Shown: in pieces, positions 26,799-35,139 of the stretch | Layout: every line of letters begins with the position of its first letter | How positions within the stretch are numbered: the stretch's first letter is position 1 | Assembly: GCA_030429565.1 (NCBI GenBank) | Contig: JAUIFE010000014.1 | Location: 1-64,000, forward strand | DNA: 64,000 nt | Source of the DNA: Holophagae bacterium | GTDB lineage: Bacteria; Acidobacteriota; Holophagae; Acanthopleuribacterales; Acanthopleuribacteraceae | Reading direction: 5' to 3' | Made by a program: the position numbers and the translations under genes | Notes under the pieces: model-generated | The model's database searches: none | What the model was told of the DNA's origin: nothing | What the model saw: the letters and a program-made list of their open reading frames with translations, nothing else

Positions 26799-27290
26799 AT
26801 GAATACCTTTGGAAAAATGGCCGGCGGTTGTTTCGCTATTTTCATGCTGGCGGCGATTGGCATCAGCGCCCTTCTTTTTCTAAACCGCGATGCGATTGGC
26901 GAATTTACCGAAAATGCCAAAAACCTATACGCCGAAGTTGAACAGATTCAGAGCGATCTACCACAGAAGTTACCAGTCGACACCGCAGGCCTCAATTATG
27001 CTTGGGAAAACGGCGTCACCACGCTGACGCTTCAAGTGTCCGCGTCCCAAGAGCGCGACGCCCAACAAACCCAGGCGCTGGCAAAAGACTGCGCCGGTTA
27101 TATTTATCGCGAGACCTCGTTAGGCAAAAAAGCACAGGAACTAACCGTCACCATCCATCAATCGTCTGAAACAAGTAACGCGGTACAAACCACCAGTTTT
27201 ACTTATACAGAGCAAACGTTGGCCGAGCTTTTCGCTGAAAGCATCACCACCACCGTCACAATGGAAGAGGCATCCGCGGCGGCCCCGTAA
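26799..27290 (+). CDS. Small membrane-anchored protein, unknown
   Basis: 163 residues from ATG 26799, preceded by CGGAG; the frame extends upstream to 26550 but this start gives the strong anchor (CFAIFMLAAIGISALLFL). The exported part is Gln/Thr-rich with NGVTTLTLQVSASQERDAQ and AQELTVTIHQSSE, resembling in order the ILIEVTTEKPAEREIQ and FQVLVYRT strands of the gene at 25500. No catalytic motif is visible. Confidence 0.6.
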   Translation: MNTFGKMAGGCFAIFMLAAIGISALLFLNRDAIGEFTENAKNLYAEVEQIQSDLPQKLPVDTAGLNYAWENGVTTLTLQVSASQERDAQQTQALAKDCAGYIYRETSLGKKAQELTVTIHQSSETSNAVQTTSFTYTEQTLAELFAESITTTVTMEEASAAAP

Positions 27291-27459
27291 TCTACACCCG
27301 ACCGAGAAACCTTTACGAGATGCCGCTTATCACTATATTTTCAAGACCTTTTTTTAGATATCCACATCACCAAAAAGCCGCCACATGCCATTCATCCTAC
27401 GGCGGTTACGCTAAAGCCGAAACAGGACAGTGCAACGGCATGAGCCTGTTGCAGCGCGC

Positions 27460-27500
27460 AAAAAAAGCCCCCTCGCCGGTGGTAAAACCAACGAAGGGGC
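27460..27500 (-). terminator. Intrinsic terminator of the RND efflux operon
   Basis: On the minus strand CCCCTTCG pairs with CGAGGGGG and is followed by CTTTTTTT. It lies ~80 bases past the outer-membrane-factor stop codon. Confidence 0.8.
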
Positions 27501-27577
27501 AAGGGGCGACCCGTGCGCGACAAGGTTCATCGCGTCCGGGCGGAGGAATCCCCCGTGGGCTTTTGCCCAGCCCGCGG

Positions 27578-28996
27578 CTAGCCGGGATTGGCGGCCGTCT
27601 GCCAGCCGCCGCCCAAGCTTTGATAGACGGCAATTAAGCGCAGCACCGTTTGTGTTTCACCTTGTGCTAATCGTTCTTGCGCCAACAACAAGGTGCGTTC
27701 TGCATCCAATACGTCGAGGAAGTCATCGACACCGGCATCGAAACGCAACCGCGCCAGCTCAACCGCTTCGGCACTCGCCCGCGCCGCCGCGCGCAAACGG
27801 ACCTGACTTTGCTCGGCGCGATGGAAGGCAACCATGGCACTGTCGGTTTCGTTAAGGGCAGCCAGAACTGTTTGCTCGAAATCAGCCAATTGGGCACGCG
27901 AACGCGCATCGGCAGCGTCAATCGCGGCCCGTACCCGGCCCAAGTTAAAGGCGGACCACTGTAGGCGCGGCCCAATGGCACCGGTCATGGCCGAGGCACC
28001 GGCCAAATCACCCAAACCGGTGGCGCTAAATCCCAAACTGCCGAGCAAATCGATTTTGGGATAAAGCTCAGCCACGTTGAGGTTGTATTCGGCGGCGGCT
28101 TTGGCCAAGGCCCGCTCGGCGCGGCGGATGTCGGGTCGCCGCTGCAGAAGGGTTTGTGCGTTGCCAACCGCAACCGAAGCGGGCAAGGAAGGCAACGGTT
28201 GCGCTACCGCCAAACGCGTGCGTAAGTCGGGCAGGGCGTCGCCGGTTAACACGGCGAGCCGGTTAAGTGCCGCATTAATTTCCGCTTCGATAATGGGAAT
28301 CCCGGCCTGGGTTAACTCAAGCTGGGTAAGCGCGCGCGCCACATTGAGCTGATCACTGCGACCGGCTTCGGCCAGCGCCAAGGTCAGTTCGTGGGTTTTG
28401 CTTTGATTGGCGGCGTTGCGCTGTGCCACATCGAGCCGGTACTGAGCACCGCGCAGGTCGATGTAACCACGCGCCGTCTCGGCGGCAATACTGACGTAAA
28501 CCCCCTGCAGATCGGCATCGGCCATTGCCAGCCGTGCTTCACCGGCACGAATCCGATTGCGCACGCGCCCAAACAGGTCGAGTTCCCAGCCGGCGGTAAA
28601 ACCGGCCTCGTACACTTCAGTATCGCGATCGGGCAGCGGCCCGAACACGCCCTCATCGCTGCTGCGCTGCTGTTGGGCCGAAGCATTCACGCCGATACTG
28701 GGCAGGCGATCGCGTTTCACGCCGCGCACCAGCGCACGGGCTTCGTCGAGCCGAGCGGTAGCGATACGCACGTCGCCGTTGCTCACCAAGGCCTGCTCGA
28801 CCAGCGCCGCTAAAAGCGGGTCCTCGAGCCGACCCCACCAAGCACGAACCGGTTCAAGTGCACTAAACCGCTCTGTATCGGGACTTTGAAAAGCCGGCGG
28901 CACCTGTGGCGCCAGTTCCGGCGTTTTGTAGGTGCGACCCACGCTGCAAGCGGCTGTCACCAGCCCAACCGTTAACATCACAAGAAAACGTTTCAT
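27578..28996 (-). CDS. NodT/OprM-family outer-membrane efflux lipoprotein
   Basis: 472 residues. It forms the trimeric outer-membrane exit duct of a tripartite pump. Signal peptide with lipobox VTAAC (Cys17). Two outer-membrane efflux repeats are visible: GWELDLFGRVRNRIRAGEA in the first half and PRLQWSAFNLGRVRAAID in the second, each before long helices rich in Ala/Arg/Glu. YNLNVAELYPKIDLLGSLGF is typical. The start overlaps the pump gene's stop by four bases (ATGA). Third gene of adaptor-pump-duct, ended by a clear terminator. Confidence 0.95.
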   Translation of the reverse strand: MKRFLVMLTVGLVTAACSVGRTYKTPELAPQVPPAFQSPDTERFSALEPVRAWWGRLEDPLLAALVEQALVSNGDVRIATARLDEARALVRGVKRDRLPSIGVNASAQQQRSSDEGVFGPLPDRDTEVYEAGFTAGWELDLFGRVRNRIRAGEARLAMADADLQGVYVSIAAETARGYIDLRGAQYRLDVAQRNAANQSKTHELTLALAEAGRSDQLNVARALTQLELTQAGIPIIEAEINAALNRLAVLTGDALPDLRTRLAVAQPLPSLPASVAVGNAQTLLQRRPDIRRAERALAKAAAEYNLNVAELYPKIDLLGSLGFSATGLGDLAGASAMTGAIGPRLQWSAFNLGRVRAAIDAADARSRAQLADFEQTVLAALNETDSAMVAFHRAEQSQVRLRAAARASAEAVELARLRFDAGVDDFLDVLDAERTLLLAQERLAQGETQTVLRLIAVYQSLGGGWQTAANPG

Positions 28997-31900
28997 GAAA
29001 GCACCTCCGCACGCTCAAGCGTCGGGTTCGTGGCCGCCGGCGCCTCTGGCGCGGCTTTAGCGCCACGCGTTTCCAGTTTGCGCAGGATCACGTAAAACAC
29101 CGGTGTCAGGAACAAACCAAAGAAGGTAACGCCCAACATGCCGGCAAACACGGCAATCCCCATCGCATTGCGCATTTCGGCACCGGCACCGGTGGAAACG
29201 GCCAGCGGGAACACACCCATAATGAACGAAAACGACGTCATCAGAATCGGGCGCAGACGCAAGCGACAAGCTTCAATCGCCGCCGCCACAATATCGCGAC
29301 CTTGGCCTTCCAGCTCGCGCGCGAACTCGACGATCAAAATCGCGTTTTTGGTAGCCAAACCCATCAACACAAACAAACTGATTTGGGTGAAGATGTTGTT
29401 GTCGCCGCCGGTTAATTTGATGCCGATCAAGGCGGAGAGCATGCTCATCGGTACGATTAAAATGATTGAAAGCGGCAGGGTCAAACTCTCGTACTGCGCG
29501 GCCAAAACCAAGAACACGAACAGCACGACCAGCAACATAATGTAGAAAGTTGAATCACCGGCCAAGATTTGTTGGTAGGTTAACTCGGTCCATTCGTACT
29601 TCATGCCGCTCGGCAAACGTTGCTCCAGAATTTGCACCATAGCCGCCTGCGCTTGACCACTGCTGAAACCCGGCGCGGCGTTGCCGTTGATATCGGCGGC
29701 GCGGAAACCGTTGTAGCGCGTGGCCGCTTCAGGACCAAAGGTATCCTTGACGTTAATGACTGCGCCCAGCGGGATCATTTCACCGCGATTGTTGCGCACC
29801 TTGAGTTTGAGAATATCTTCCGGTTGATCGCGGAAGCCTTCCTCAGCCTGGGCAATCACTTGGTAGGTCCGCCCAAACTTATTGAAGTCATTGATGTAAA
29901 GCGAACCCAAGTAGATTTGCATGGTTTCAAAGATGTCGTTGATGTTGAGCCCCAGTTGCTTGGCCTTGGTGCGATCCAAGTCGGCAAATAACTGCGGCAC
30001 ATTGATTTGGTAACTCGAAAACACGCCCGCCAATTCCGGCGTTTGGTAAGCCTGACCGATCACCTCTTGCATGACACGCGCCAGCGCCGCGTCACCCTGG
30101 TCGGTGCGGTCCTCGACTTGCAGCTTAAAACCACCAATCGTGCCCAAGCCCTGGACCGGCGGCGGTGGGAATATGGCGATGAAGGCTTCTTCAATGCCGT
30201 TGTACTGTGCCTGAAGCTGCCCTGCCAACGCCATACCGTTCAAGTCCGGTGTGGAGCGCTGGTCGAAATCCTCGAGTGCGACGAATACAATACCCGCGCT
30301 GGAGCTGTTGGTAAAACCATTGATGGACAACCCCGGGAATGCGACCGCGTCGGCTACGCCGGGCGTCTGCAGGGCGATGTCCGACATTTCCCGAATGACG
30401 TCTTCGGTGCGGTCCAGGTTCGAACCTTCCGGCAACTGGGCAAAGCCCACCAAGTACTGCTTGTCTTGAACCGGAATGAACCCGGACGGCACGCTTTGAA
30501 ACGCAAAGTAAGTCCCCACCAGCAGCGCCACGTAGACGACCATGCTAAGGCTGCGATGCTTGAGCACGCCGCCGATGGAGTTCGCGTAACGATCCGAATT
30601 GCGTTTGAAAAAACGGTCGAACAAACGGAAGAACCAACCAAAAGCAAACTGCATGGCGCGGCTCAACCAATCTTTTTCTTGGCCTTCGGGTTTCAGCAAC
30701 AATCGCGATAACGCCGGCGACAAAGTTAGCGAGTTAAACGACGAGATCACCGTAGAAATCGCAATCGTCAATGCGAACTGACGGTAAAACTGACCCGTCA
30801 AACCGCTGATAAAAGCAATCGGCACAAAGACGGCCACCAACACCAACGTCGTGGCAATGACTGGACCGGTCACCTCGCGCATGGCTTTAATCGTTGCATC
30901 TCGCGGATTCAAACCGTCGGCAATGTTGCGTTCAACATTCTCGACAACAATGATCGCGTCATCAACAACGATGCCGATGGCGAGAATTAACCCAAACAAT
31001 GACAACACGTTAATCGAAAAGCCAAACAGGTACATAAAAGTGAACGTACCCACAATCGAAACCGGCACCGCCAGCAATGGAATCACTGCCGCACGCCAGC
31101 GCTGCAGGAACAGGATCACGACCAGAACCACCAACACCAAGGCTTCAAATAAAACGCGCACAACCGACTTAATCGAGTCACGTACGAACACGGTCGGGTC
31201 GTAAACAACCTCGTAGTCAAGCCCGTCTGGGAAGTTTTGTTTGAGTTCGGCCATGGTCGCACGCACGTTGTCGGAAATATCGAGCGCGTTGGCACCTGGC
31301 GCCGCAAAAATCGGAATCGCCGCCGCGTTTTGGTTGTTCAACAAACTGCGCAAGGCATATTGCGACGCCCCCATTTCCACTTCAGCCACATCCGACAACC
31401 GCGTGATCCGGCCCTGTTCATCGCTGCGGATGATCAGTTCGCGAAAGGCTTCCGGCGTCGAAAGCCGACCCTCGGCATTAATTGGCAGTTGGTAGGCACC
31501 AGGTTGATCGTAAGGCGCGGCACCAATGATCCCTGCCGCCACTTGGACATTCTGCTCGCGGACGGCATTGACCACATCGGCGGCGGTCAAACCCCGTTCA
31601 GCAATTTTTTCAGGGTTCAACCACAGACGCATCGCGTAATCGCCACCGCCGAAGAGCTGAACCTGACCGACGCCCTGAATGCGCGCTAACTCGTCGCGCA
31701 CGTTGAGCACCGCGTAGTTGCGCAGGTACAAACTGTCATAACGCGCATCCGGCGAGGTCAAGTGAACAACCATCGTTAGATCCGGCGAACTTTTGACGGT
31801 CGTGACACCCAAGCTGCGTGTCACCGCCGGCAGACGCGGCAAGGCCTGGCTAACCCGGTTTTGCACCTGCTGCTGCGCCAAATCGGGATCAGTCCCAATC

Positions 31901-32190
31901 GCAAAGGTCACGGTCAGCGTCAGCCGCCCGTCCGAGGTCGATTGCGAGTTCATGTACAGCATGTTTTCGACACCGTTGATTTGCTCTTCCAACGGCGCCG
32001 CTACGGTCTCCGCAATCACCTTCGGGTTGGCCCCGGGAAACGCGGCATTCACCACCACCGACGGCGGTGTCACCTCGGGATACTCGGAAATCGGTAACTG
32101 AAACATGGCCACCGAGCCGATTAAAAAAACAAAAACCGATAAAACACCGGCAAAGATCGGCCGGTCGATAAAAACTTTGGAAAGATTCAA
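28993..32190 (-). CDS. RND multidrug efflux pump, HAE1 family (AcrB-like)
   Basis: 1065 residues from TTG 32190, preceded by AGAGGAG and giving the canonical start MNLSKVFIDRPIFAGVLSVF. A proton-driven inner-membrane pump taking amphiphilic compounds from periplasm or membrane. Hallmarks: FPGANPKVIAETVAAPLEEQ, ILAIGIVVDDAIIVVENVER with the paired Asp of TM4 that carries protons, GFIPVQDKQYLVGFAQLP, NPP-like periplasmic porter sequences and FTQISLFVLMGLATKNAILI. Full length for HAE1. A seven-bp hairpin at 32209-32227 sits just before its ribosome site. Regulation is probably by the TetR protein at 34108-34767. Confidence 0.97.
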   Translation of the reverse strand: MNLSKVFIDRPIFAGVLSVFVFLIGSVAMFQLPISEYPEVTPPSVVVNAAFPGANPKVIAETVAAPLEEQINGVENMLYMNSQSTSDGRLTLTVTFAIGTDPDLAQQQVQNRVSQALPRLPAVTRSLGVTTVKSSPDLTMVVHLTSPDARYDSLYLRNYAVLNVRDELARIQGVGQVQLFGGGDYAMRLWLNPEKIAERGLTAADVVNAVREQNVQVAAGIIGAAPYDQPGAYQLPINAEGRLSTPEAFRELIIRSDEQGRITRLSDVAEVEMGASQYALRSLLNNQNAAAIPIFAAPGANALDISDNVRATMAELKQNFPDGLDYEVVYDPTVFVRDSIKSVVRVLFEALVLVVLVVILFLQRWRAAVIPLLAVPVSIVGTFTFMYLFGFSINVLSLFGLILAIGIVVDDAIIVVENVERNIADGLNPRDATIKAMREVTGPVIATTLVLVAVFVPIAFISGLTGQFYRQFALTIAISTVISSFNSLTLSPALSRLLLKPEGQEKDWLSRAMQFAFGWFFRLFDRFFKRNSDRYANSIGGVLKHRSLSMVVYVALLVGTYFAFQSVPSGFIPVQDKQYLVGFAQLPEGSNLDRTEDVIREMSDIALQTPGVADAVAFPGLSINGFTNSSSAGIVFVALEDFDQRSTPDLNGMALAGQLQAQYNGIEEAFIAIFPPPPVQGLGTIGGFKLQVEDRTDQGDAALARVMQEVIGQAYQTPELAGVFSSYQINVPQLFADLDRTKAKQLGLNINDIFETMQIYLGSLYINDFNKFGRTYQVIAQAEEGFRDQPEDILKLKVRNNRGEMIPLGAVINVKDTFGPEAATRYNGFRAADINGNAAPGFSSGQAQAAMVQILEQRLPSGMKYEWTELTYQQILAGDSTFYIMLLVVLFVFLVLAAQYESLTLPLSIILIVPMSMLSALIGIKLTGGDNNIFTQISLFVLMGLATKNAILIVEFARELEGQGRDIVAAAIEACRLRLRPILMTSFSFIMGVFPLAVSTGAGAEMRNAMGIAVFAGMLGVTFFGLFLTPVFYVILRKLETRGAKAAPEAPAATNPTLERAEVLS

Positions 32191-32437
32191 GGCACAACTC
32201 CTCTGTGTCGGCGACCTTCTGTCGCCGAGCCCCACCACAACGGTGTTCACCACGAAGGGCACCATTGCGGACGCACCCGCGTGCAAGCGCAGCACGGCCG
32301 GACCGCCTTACAGCGGCCGGGACGCGCAGGGATGCGTCAGTTGTCTAGCGATCATGCGACGAAACGCGCATGTCGGCGGGCGGCGACGGGCCGGCCCGCA
32401 AGAATGAAAGTTTGAGTAGGTCGTTTAGGCCGGTTCG

Positions 32438-33604
32438 TTAGCCGACATCGCCATCGCCGGCTTCAACCGGCGCAACCACCATACCGGGTCGTACGCGCTG
32501 TAAACCGTTCACCAGAATGCGCTCGCCATCGGCTAAACCGCTCAAAACTTCACGGCGACCATCGATAAAGCGGCCCAATGTAACTTGGCGGTAGGTGATT
32601 TGATTACCTTCACCAATCACATAGACGTATTTTTTGTCTTGATCGGTGGCAACGGCGTCATCGCGTACCAACAAAATCGGCCGCTCTTGTTGTGAGCCCA
32701 AACGAACCGTGGCATACATGCCGGGCATCAACAGCCGGTCGCCATTGGTCAACAAAGCGCGGGCACGAATCGTACCGGACGAAGCATCGAGCCGGTTATC
32801 AAAAGCGTGCAAACGACCCTCGAACGAATGCGACTGATCGCTGTTGAGTTGAACCGTCACCGGTAAATCAGCTTCACGCGCGGCGAGCACACTGTTGATG
32901 TAGGTCTGCTCATCGACTTCAAATTCGGCATAGATGGGGTCGTCGGCAACGATGGTGGCCAAAACCGGCGCACCGGGCCCGGCTTCAACGAGGTTGCCCA
33001 AGGTGATTTCCGCGCGGCTGATGCGACCCGCAACCGGTGCTTTGATGTGGGCGAAGTCCAAGTTGAGTTCGGCTTGCTTGACACGCGCTTGGGCAGCGCG
33101 AACGTCGGCTTTAGCAACGTTTAATTCGTTGTCGGCCACATCAAAGAGACTTTTGGATACCGCTTTGCGCGCCAACAAACCGTCGAGTCGGTCGCGTTCC
33201 TGTTGTGCCAGGTCGACGCGCGAACGAGCCGAGCCCAGTGCGGCCGAAGCAGCGGCCAGCTCGTTCTCGTAGGGACGCGGGTCAATGACAAATAGCGCTT
33301 GCCCTTGCGCAACACGCGCGCCTTCTTCAAACAAAACGGCGGTAATGCTGCCACCAACACGTGGACGAACAGCGACTTGGTCAACGGCGGCGAGACGGCC
33401 GCTAAAAGATTGCCAGGTACGTTTATTTTGCGAATGCAGGGTTTCTACTTGAACCGAAGGAGCCGGTGGTACGGCAGTTGACGGCTGAGCATCGGCCGTA
33501 GACCGGGCTGGAAACAAAAACAGCGCGGCGGCCGCGATAACGACGGAAAGGAGGGCGGAAAACCACAACTTCCGGCGTGAGGCGGGAGGAGGCGAAGATG
33601 TCAT
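32438..33604 (-). CDS. RND periplasmic adaptor (membrane fusion protein)
   Basis: 388 residues. It links the pump to the outer-membrane duct. N-terminal membrane segment (LWFSALLSVVIAAAALFLF). Lipoyl/barrel-sandwich halves at VAVRPRVGGSITAVLFEEG and IKAPVAGRISRAEITLGN flank an alpha-helical hairpin (ENELAAASAALGSARSRVDL... region). The beta-barrel and membrane-proximal domains include LMPGMYATVRLG. AAGGAGT precedes the ATG. First gene of the operon; its promoter region carries a palindrome matching the one at the tetR promoter. A 247-base gap separates it from the pump gene. Confidence 0.95.
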   Translation of the reverse strand: MTSSPPPASRRKLWFSALLSVVIAAAALFLFPARSTADAQPSTAVPPAPSVQVETLHSQNKRTWQSFSGRLAAVDQVAVRPRVGGSITAVLFEEGARVAQGQALFVIDPRPYENELAAASAALGSARSRVDLAQQERDRLDGLLARKAVSKSLFDVADNELNVAKADVRAAQARVKQAELNLDFAHIKAPVAGRISRAEITLGNLVEAGPGAPVLATIVADDPIYAEFEVDEQTYINSVLAAREADLPVTVQLNSDQSHSFEGRLHAFDNRLDASSGTIRARALLTNGDRLLMPGMYATVRLGSQQERPILLVRDDAVATDQDKKYVYVIGEGNQITYRQVTLGRFIDGRREVLSGLADGERILVNGLQRVRPGMVVAPVEAGDGDVG

Positions 33605-33655
33605 GAGGCGTACTCCTTACGAGGCAAGGGCCTCGAATCTGTAAGATGGCTGAAA

Positions 33656-33679
33656 TATATACGTACCGGTCGGTATGTG
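33656..33679. promoter_or_regulatory. TetR-type operator upstream of the efflux operon
   Basis: TATATACGTACCGGTCGGTATGTG matches the palindrome at the tetR promoter in 19 of 24 positions, sharing the core ACCGGT flanked by GTAT-like arms (shown here as motif; centre between 33667 and 33668). It lies 52 bases upstream of the adaptor start codon. Confidence 0.8.
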
Positions 33680-34035
33680 TCAAGCACGCGACCAAAGATT
33701 CACCAAAAAGAGCAGCGGCGTGACAGCAACCCTTGCAGCAGATCACCCACCAGCAAAACAAGCACCCAACTAACTATAAAAAAACGACTTATCTAAAAAC
33801 ACCACAAACCCCGACTCACATCCCAAACCGCCACACTAAGCATCCGTCACCAATAAACCCAAAGACTTACAACAAACAGGGTCCTGCCCCAAGCATACCC
33901 ATCGACCGACTCAAATTGCGCAATAAACAGAGCCGGCCCAAGCGCAATCACCGACCGCCAACAACACCCACTAATACCAAACATTTACAATAGAGAACCG
34001 CAAAAAAACCGCACAGCCGCCAAAGCTCGTAAATA

Positions 34036-34080
34036 AAAAAAGGCGCCGCTTCTGTTCGATACAAAAGCGGCGCCTTTTTC
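34036..34080. terminator. Strong bidirectional terminator after tetR
   Basis: AAGGCGCCGCTT pairs with AAGCGGCGCCTT over a ~12-base loop, flanked by A and T runs on both sides. It sits 28 bases past the tetR stop codon. Confidence 0.9.
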
Positions 34081-34104
34081 AGAAAGCGTACCGGTTGGTT
34101 TAAA
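34081..34104. promoter_or_regulatory. Possible third TetR half-operator
   Basis: Contains TACCGGTTGGT, an exact 11-base match to the core of the operator at 34791-34814, but the outer arms do not match. It lies between the tetR stop codon and its terminator, so it may be chance or a low-affinity site. Confidence 0.3.
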
Positions 34105-34107
34105 AGC

Positions 34108-34767
34108 CTAAGAGACACCTGCCGCGGCGTTTTCATCGGCAGCAACTTGGCTTTTCCGAAACGCCGGCTTCAGACAAATTAAACGATACAAGCCATCGCG
34201 CAGGTCGTCTTTAACCGCGTCCATCGAGAAACGCACACGGCCATACATCAACAAACCAAGCACGTAATGGTGAAGCATGCGACCGGTTTGATCGGGATCG
34301 ACCTCGTCGGCTAACATACCTGCGCCCTTGAGGTTACGCACTAAAGCCGCATTGTAGCGATTACAGCGTTCGGCCATTTGCAGCGACACATTGCGCACCT
34401 TCTCTTCGTCGCAGCCGGCCTGACTACCACTGGTAAAAAACGGGCAACCGGCAACCGGATTCCCATCACCGGCCGCCTCGGACCCACGCTGCTCAACGAT
34501 AAGCTGAATGAGGTTTTCCAACTGCTCTAAGGGACCAAAACGCGGGGAGTAAATATAGTCAAACTCGGTGCGAAACTGTTCCCAGGAATGCTCAGAGGCC
34601 GCCACATAAAGATCGGCCTTGCTCTCGAAATGATGGTAAAAACTGCCCTTGGTGACACCGGCGTGTTTGCAAATCTCGGCCACCCCGACCGCTTTGTAGT
34701 TACTCTGCCAAATCAAGTTCACGGCGGTATCCAAAAGCTTGGTCCGCGTTTCGGACGCTTTACTCAT
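34108..34767 (-). CDS. TetR/AcrR-family repressor
   Basis: 219 residues from an ATG with AGGAGGT upstream. The N-terminal helix-turn-helix domain reads TRTKLLDTAVNLIWQSNY and ICKHAGVTKGSFYHHFESK (about 7-50). The ligand-binding half contains GCPFFTSGSQAGCDEEKVRN and a helical tail with LLMYGRVRFSMDAVKDDLRDG, as in AcrR/NemR-like regulators. Its own promoter and that of the RND operon both carry near-identical palindromes, so it probably represses itself and the pump and is released by a pump substrate. Cys residues in the ligand domain leave open a thiol-reactive sensor. Confidence 0.92.
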   Translation of the reverse strand: MSKASETRTKLLDTAVNLIWQSNYKAVGVAEICKHAGVTKGSFYHHFESKADLYVAASEHSWEQFRTEFDYIYSPRFGPLEQLENLIQLIVEQRGSEAAGDGNPVAGCPFFTSGSQAGCDEEKVRNVSLQMAERCNRYNAALVRNLKGAGMLADEVDPDQTGRMLHHYVLGLLMYGRVRFSMDAVKDDLRDGLYRLICLKPAFRKSQVAADENAAAGVS

Positions 34768-34790
34768 CCCAACACCTCCTGTGCCGTTTC

Positions 34791-34814
34791 AATATACATA
34801 CCGGTTGGTATATT
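34791..34814. promoter_or_regulatory. TetR operator at the tetR promoter
   Basis: A 24-base near-perfect palindrome with arms AATATAC...GTATATT around ACCGGT (10 of 12 base pairs symmetric; centre between 34802 and 34803). It lies 24 bases upstream of the tetR start. The core recurs at the efflux promoter. Confidence 0.85.
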
Positions 34815-35139
34815 TTGCAAGCGGTGCGCTTTTTTTTAGCCGAGAAAGAGCGCGCCTCCACCAGCTTCATTCGCCGCCAAGTACTTAAAAAACAGGACAC
34901 AACGCAACGCGACTGTGAGCGGCACCACTTACTGATTGTCGAATCCCGGCCGTTGTACACCGGCGCTGTTGGATTCTGCTAGGATGACGGCTTCGCCGTC
35001 GCCGGCAGCGAGCTTTTCGGGCGCCCCCTCGCGATTGACACAATTCTCGTCGCTTGAGTGATGCACCGCCGGCCCGCTGTTGGTATACTGGCTTAACTCC
35101 CTCAATACAAACCGCTTATTTTTGACGAAGGCGATGATC
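34815..35139. other. Divergent intergenic region, tetR / FadL-like genes
   Basis: About 325 bases. GACGGC-TTC-GCCGTC near 34986 forms a short stable hairpin without T-tract. No gene or clear promoter placed. Confidence 0.35.

Larger units (their letters stand above)
33605..34107. other. Intergenic region with A/C-rich, G-poor plus strand
   Basis: About 500 bases between the convergently placed tetR end and the efflux promoter. From ~33735 to ~33990 the plus strand is very poor in G (about 4 G in the 60 bases 33781-33840) and rich in A and C. An open frame of 86 codons here is low-complexity (Thr/Pro/Lys/Asn) and I do not call it a gene. The region also holds the efflux operator (33656-33679) and the tetR terminator (34036-34080). 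Confidence 0.5.

Noticed and set aside
30007..30711. 234-codon plus-strand frame opposite the RND pump
   Set aside because: Antisense shadow of a clear gene.
33733..33993. 86-codon Thr/Pro/Lys/Asn-rich frame
   Set aside because: Open only because the region lacks G and T-rich stop contexts; no ribosome site and low complexity.
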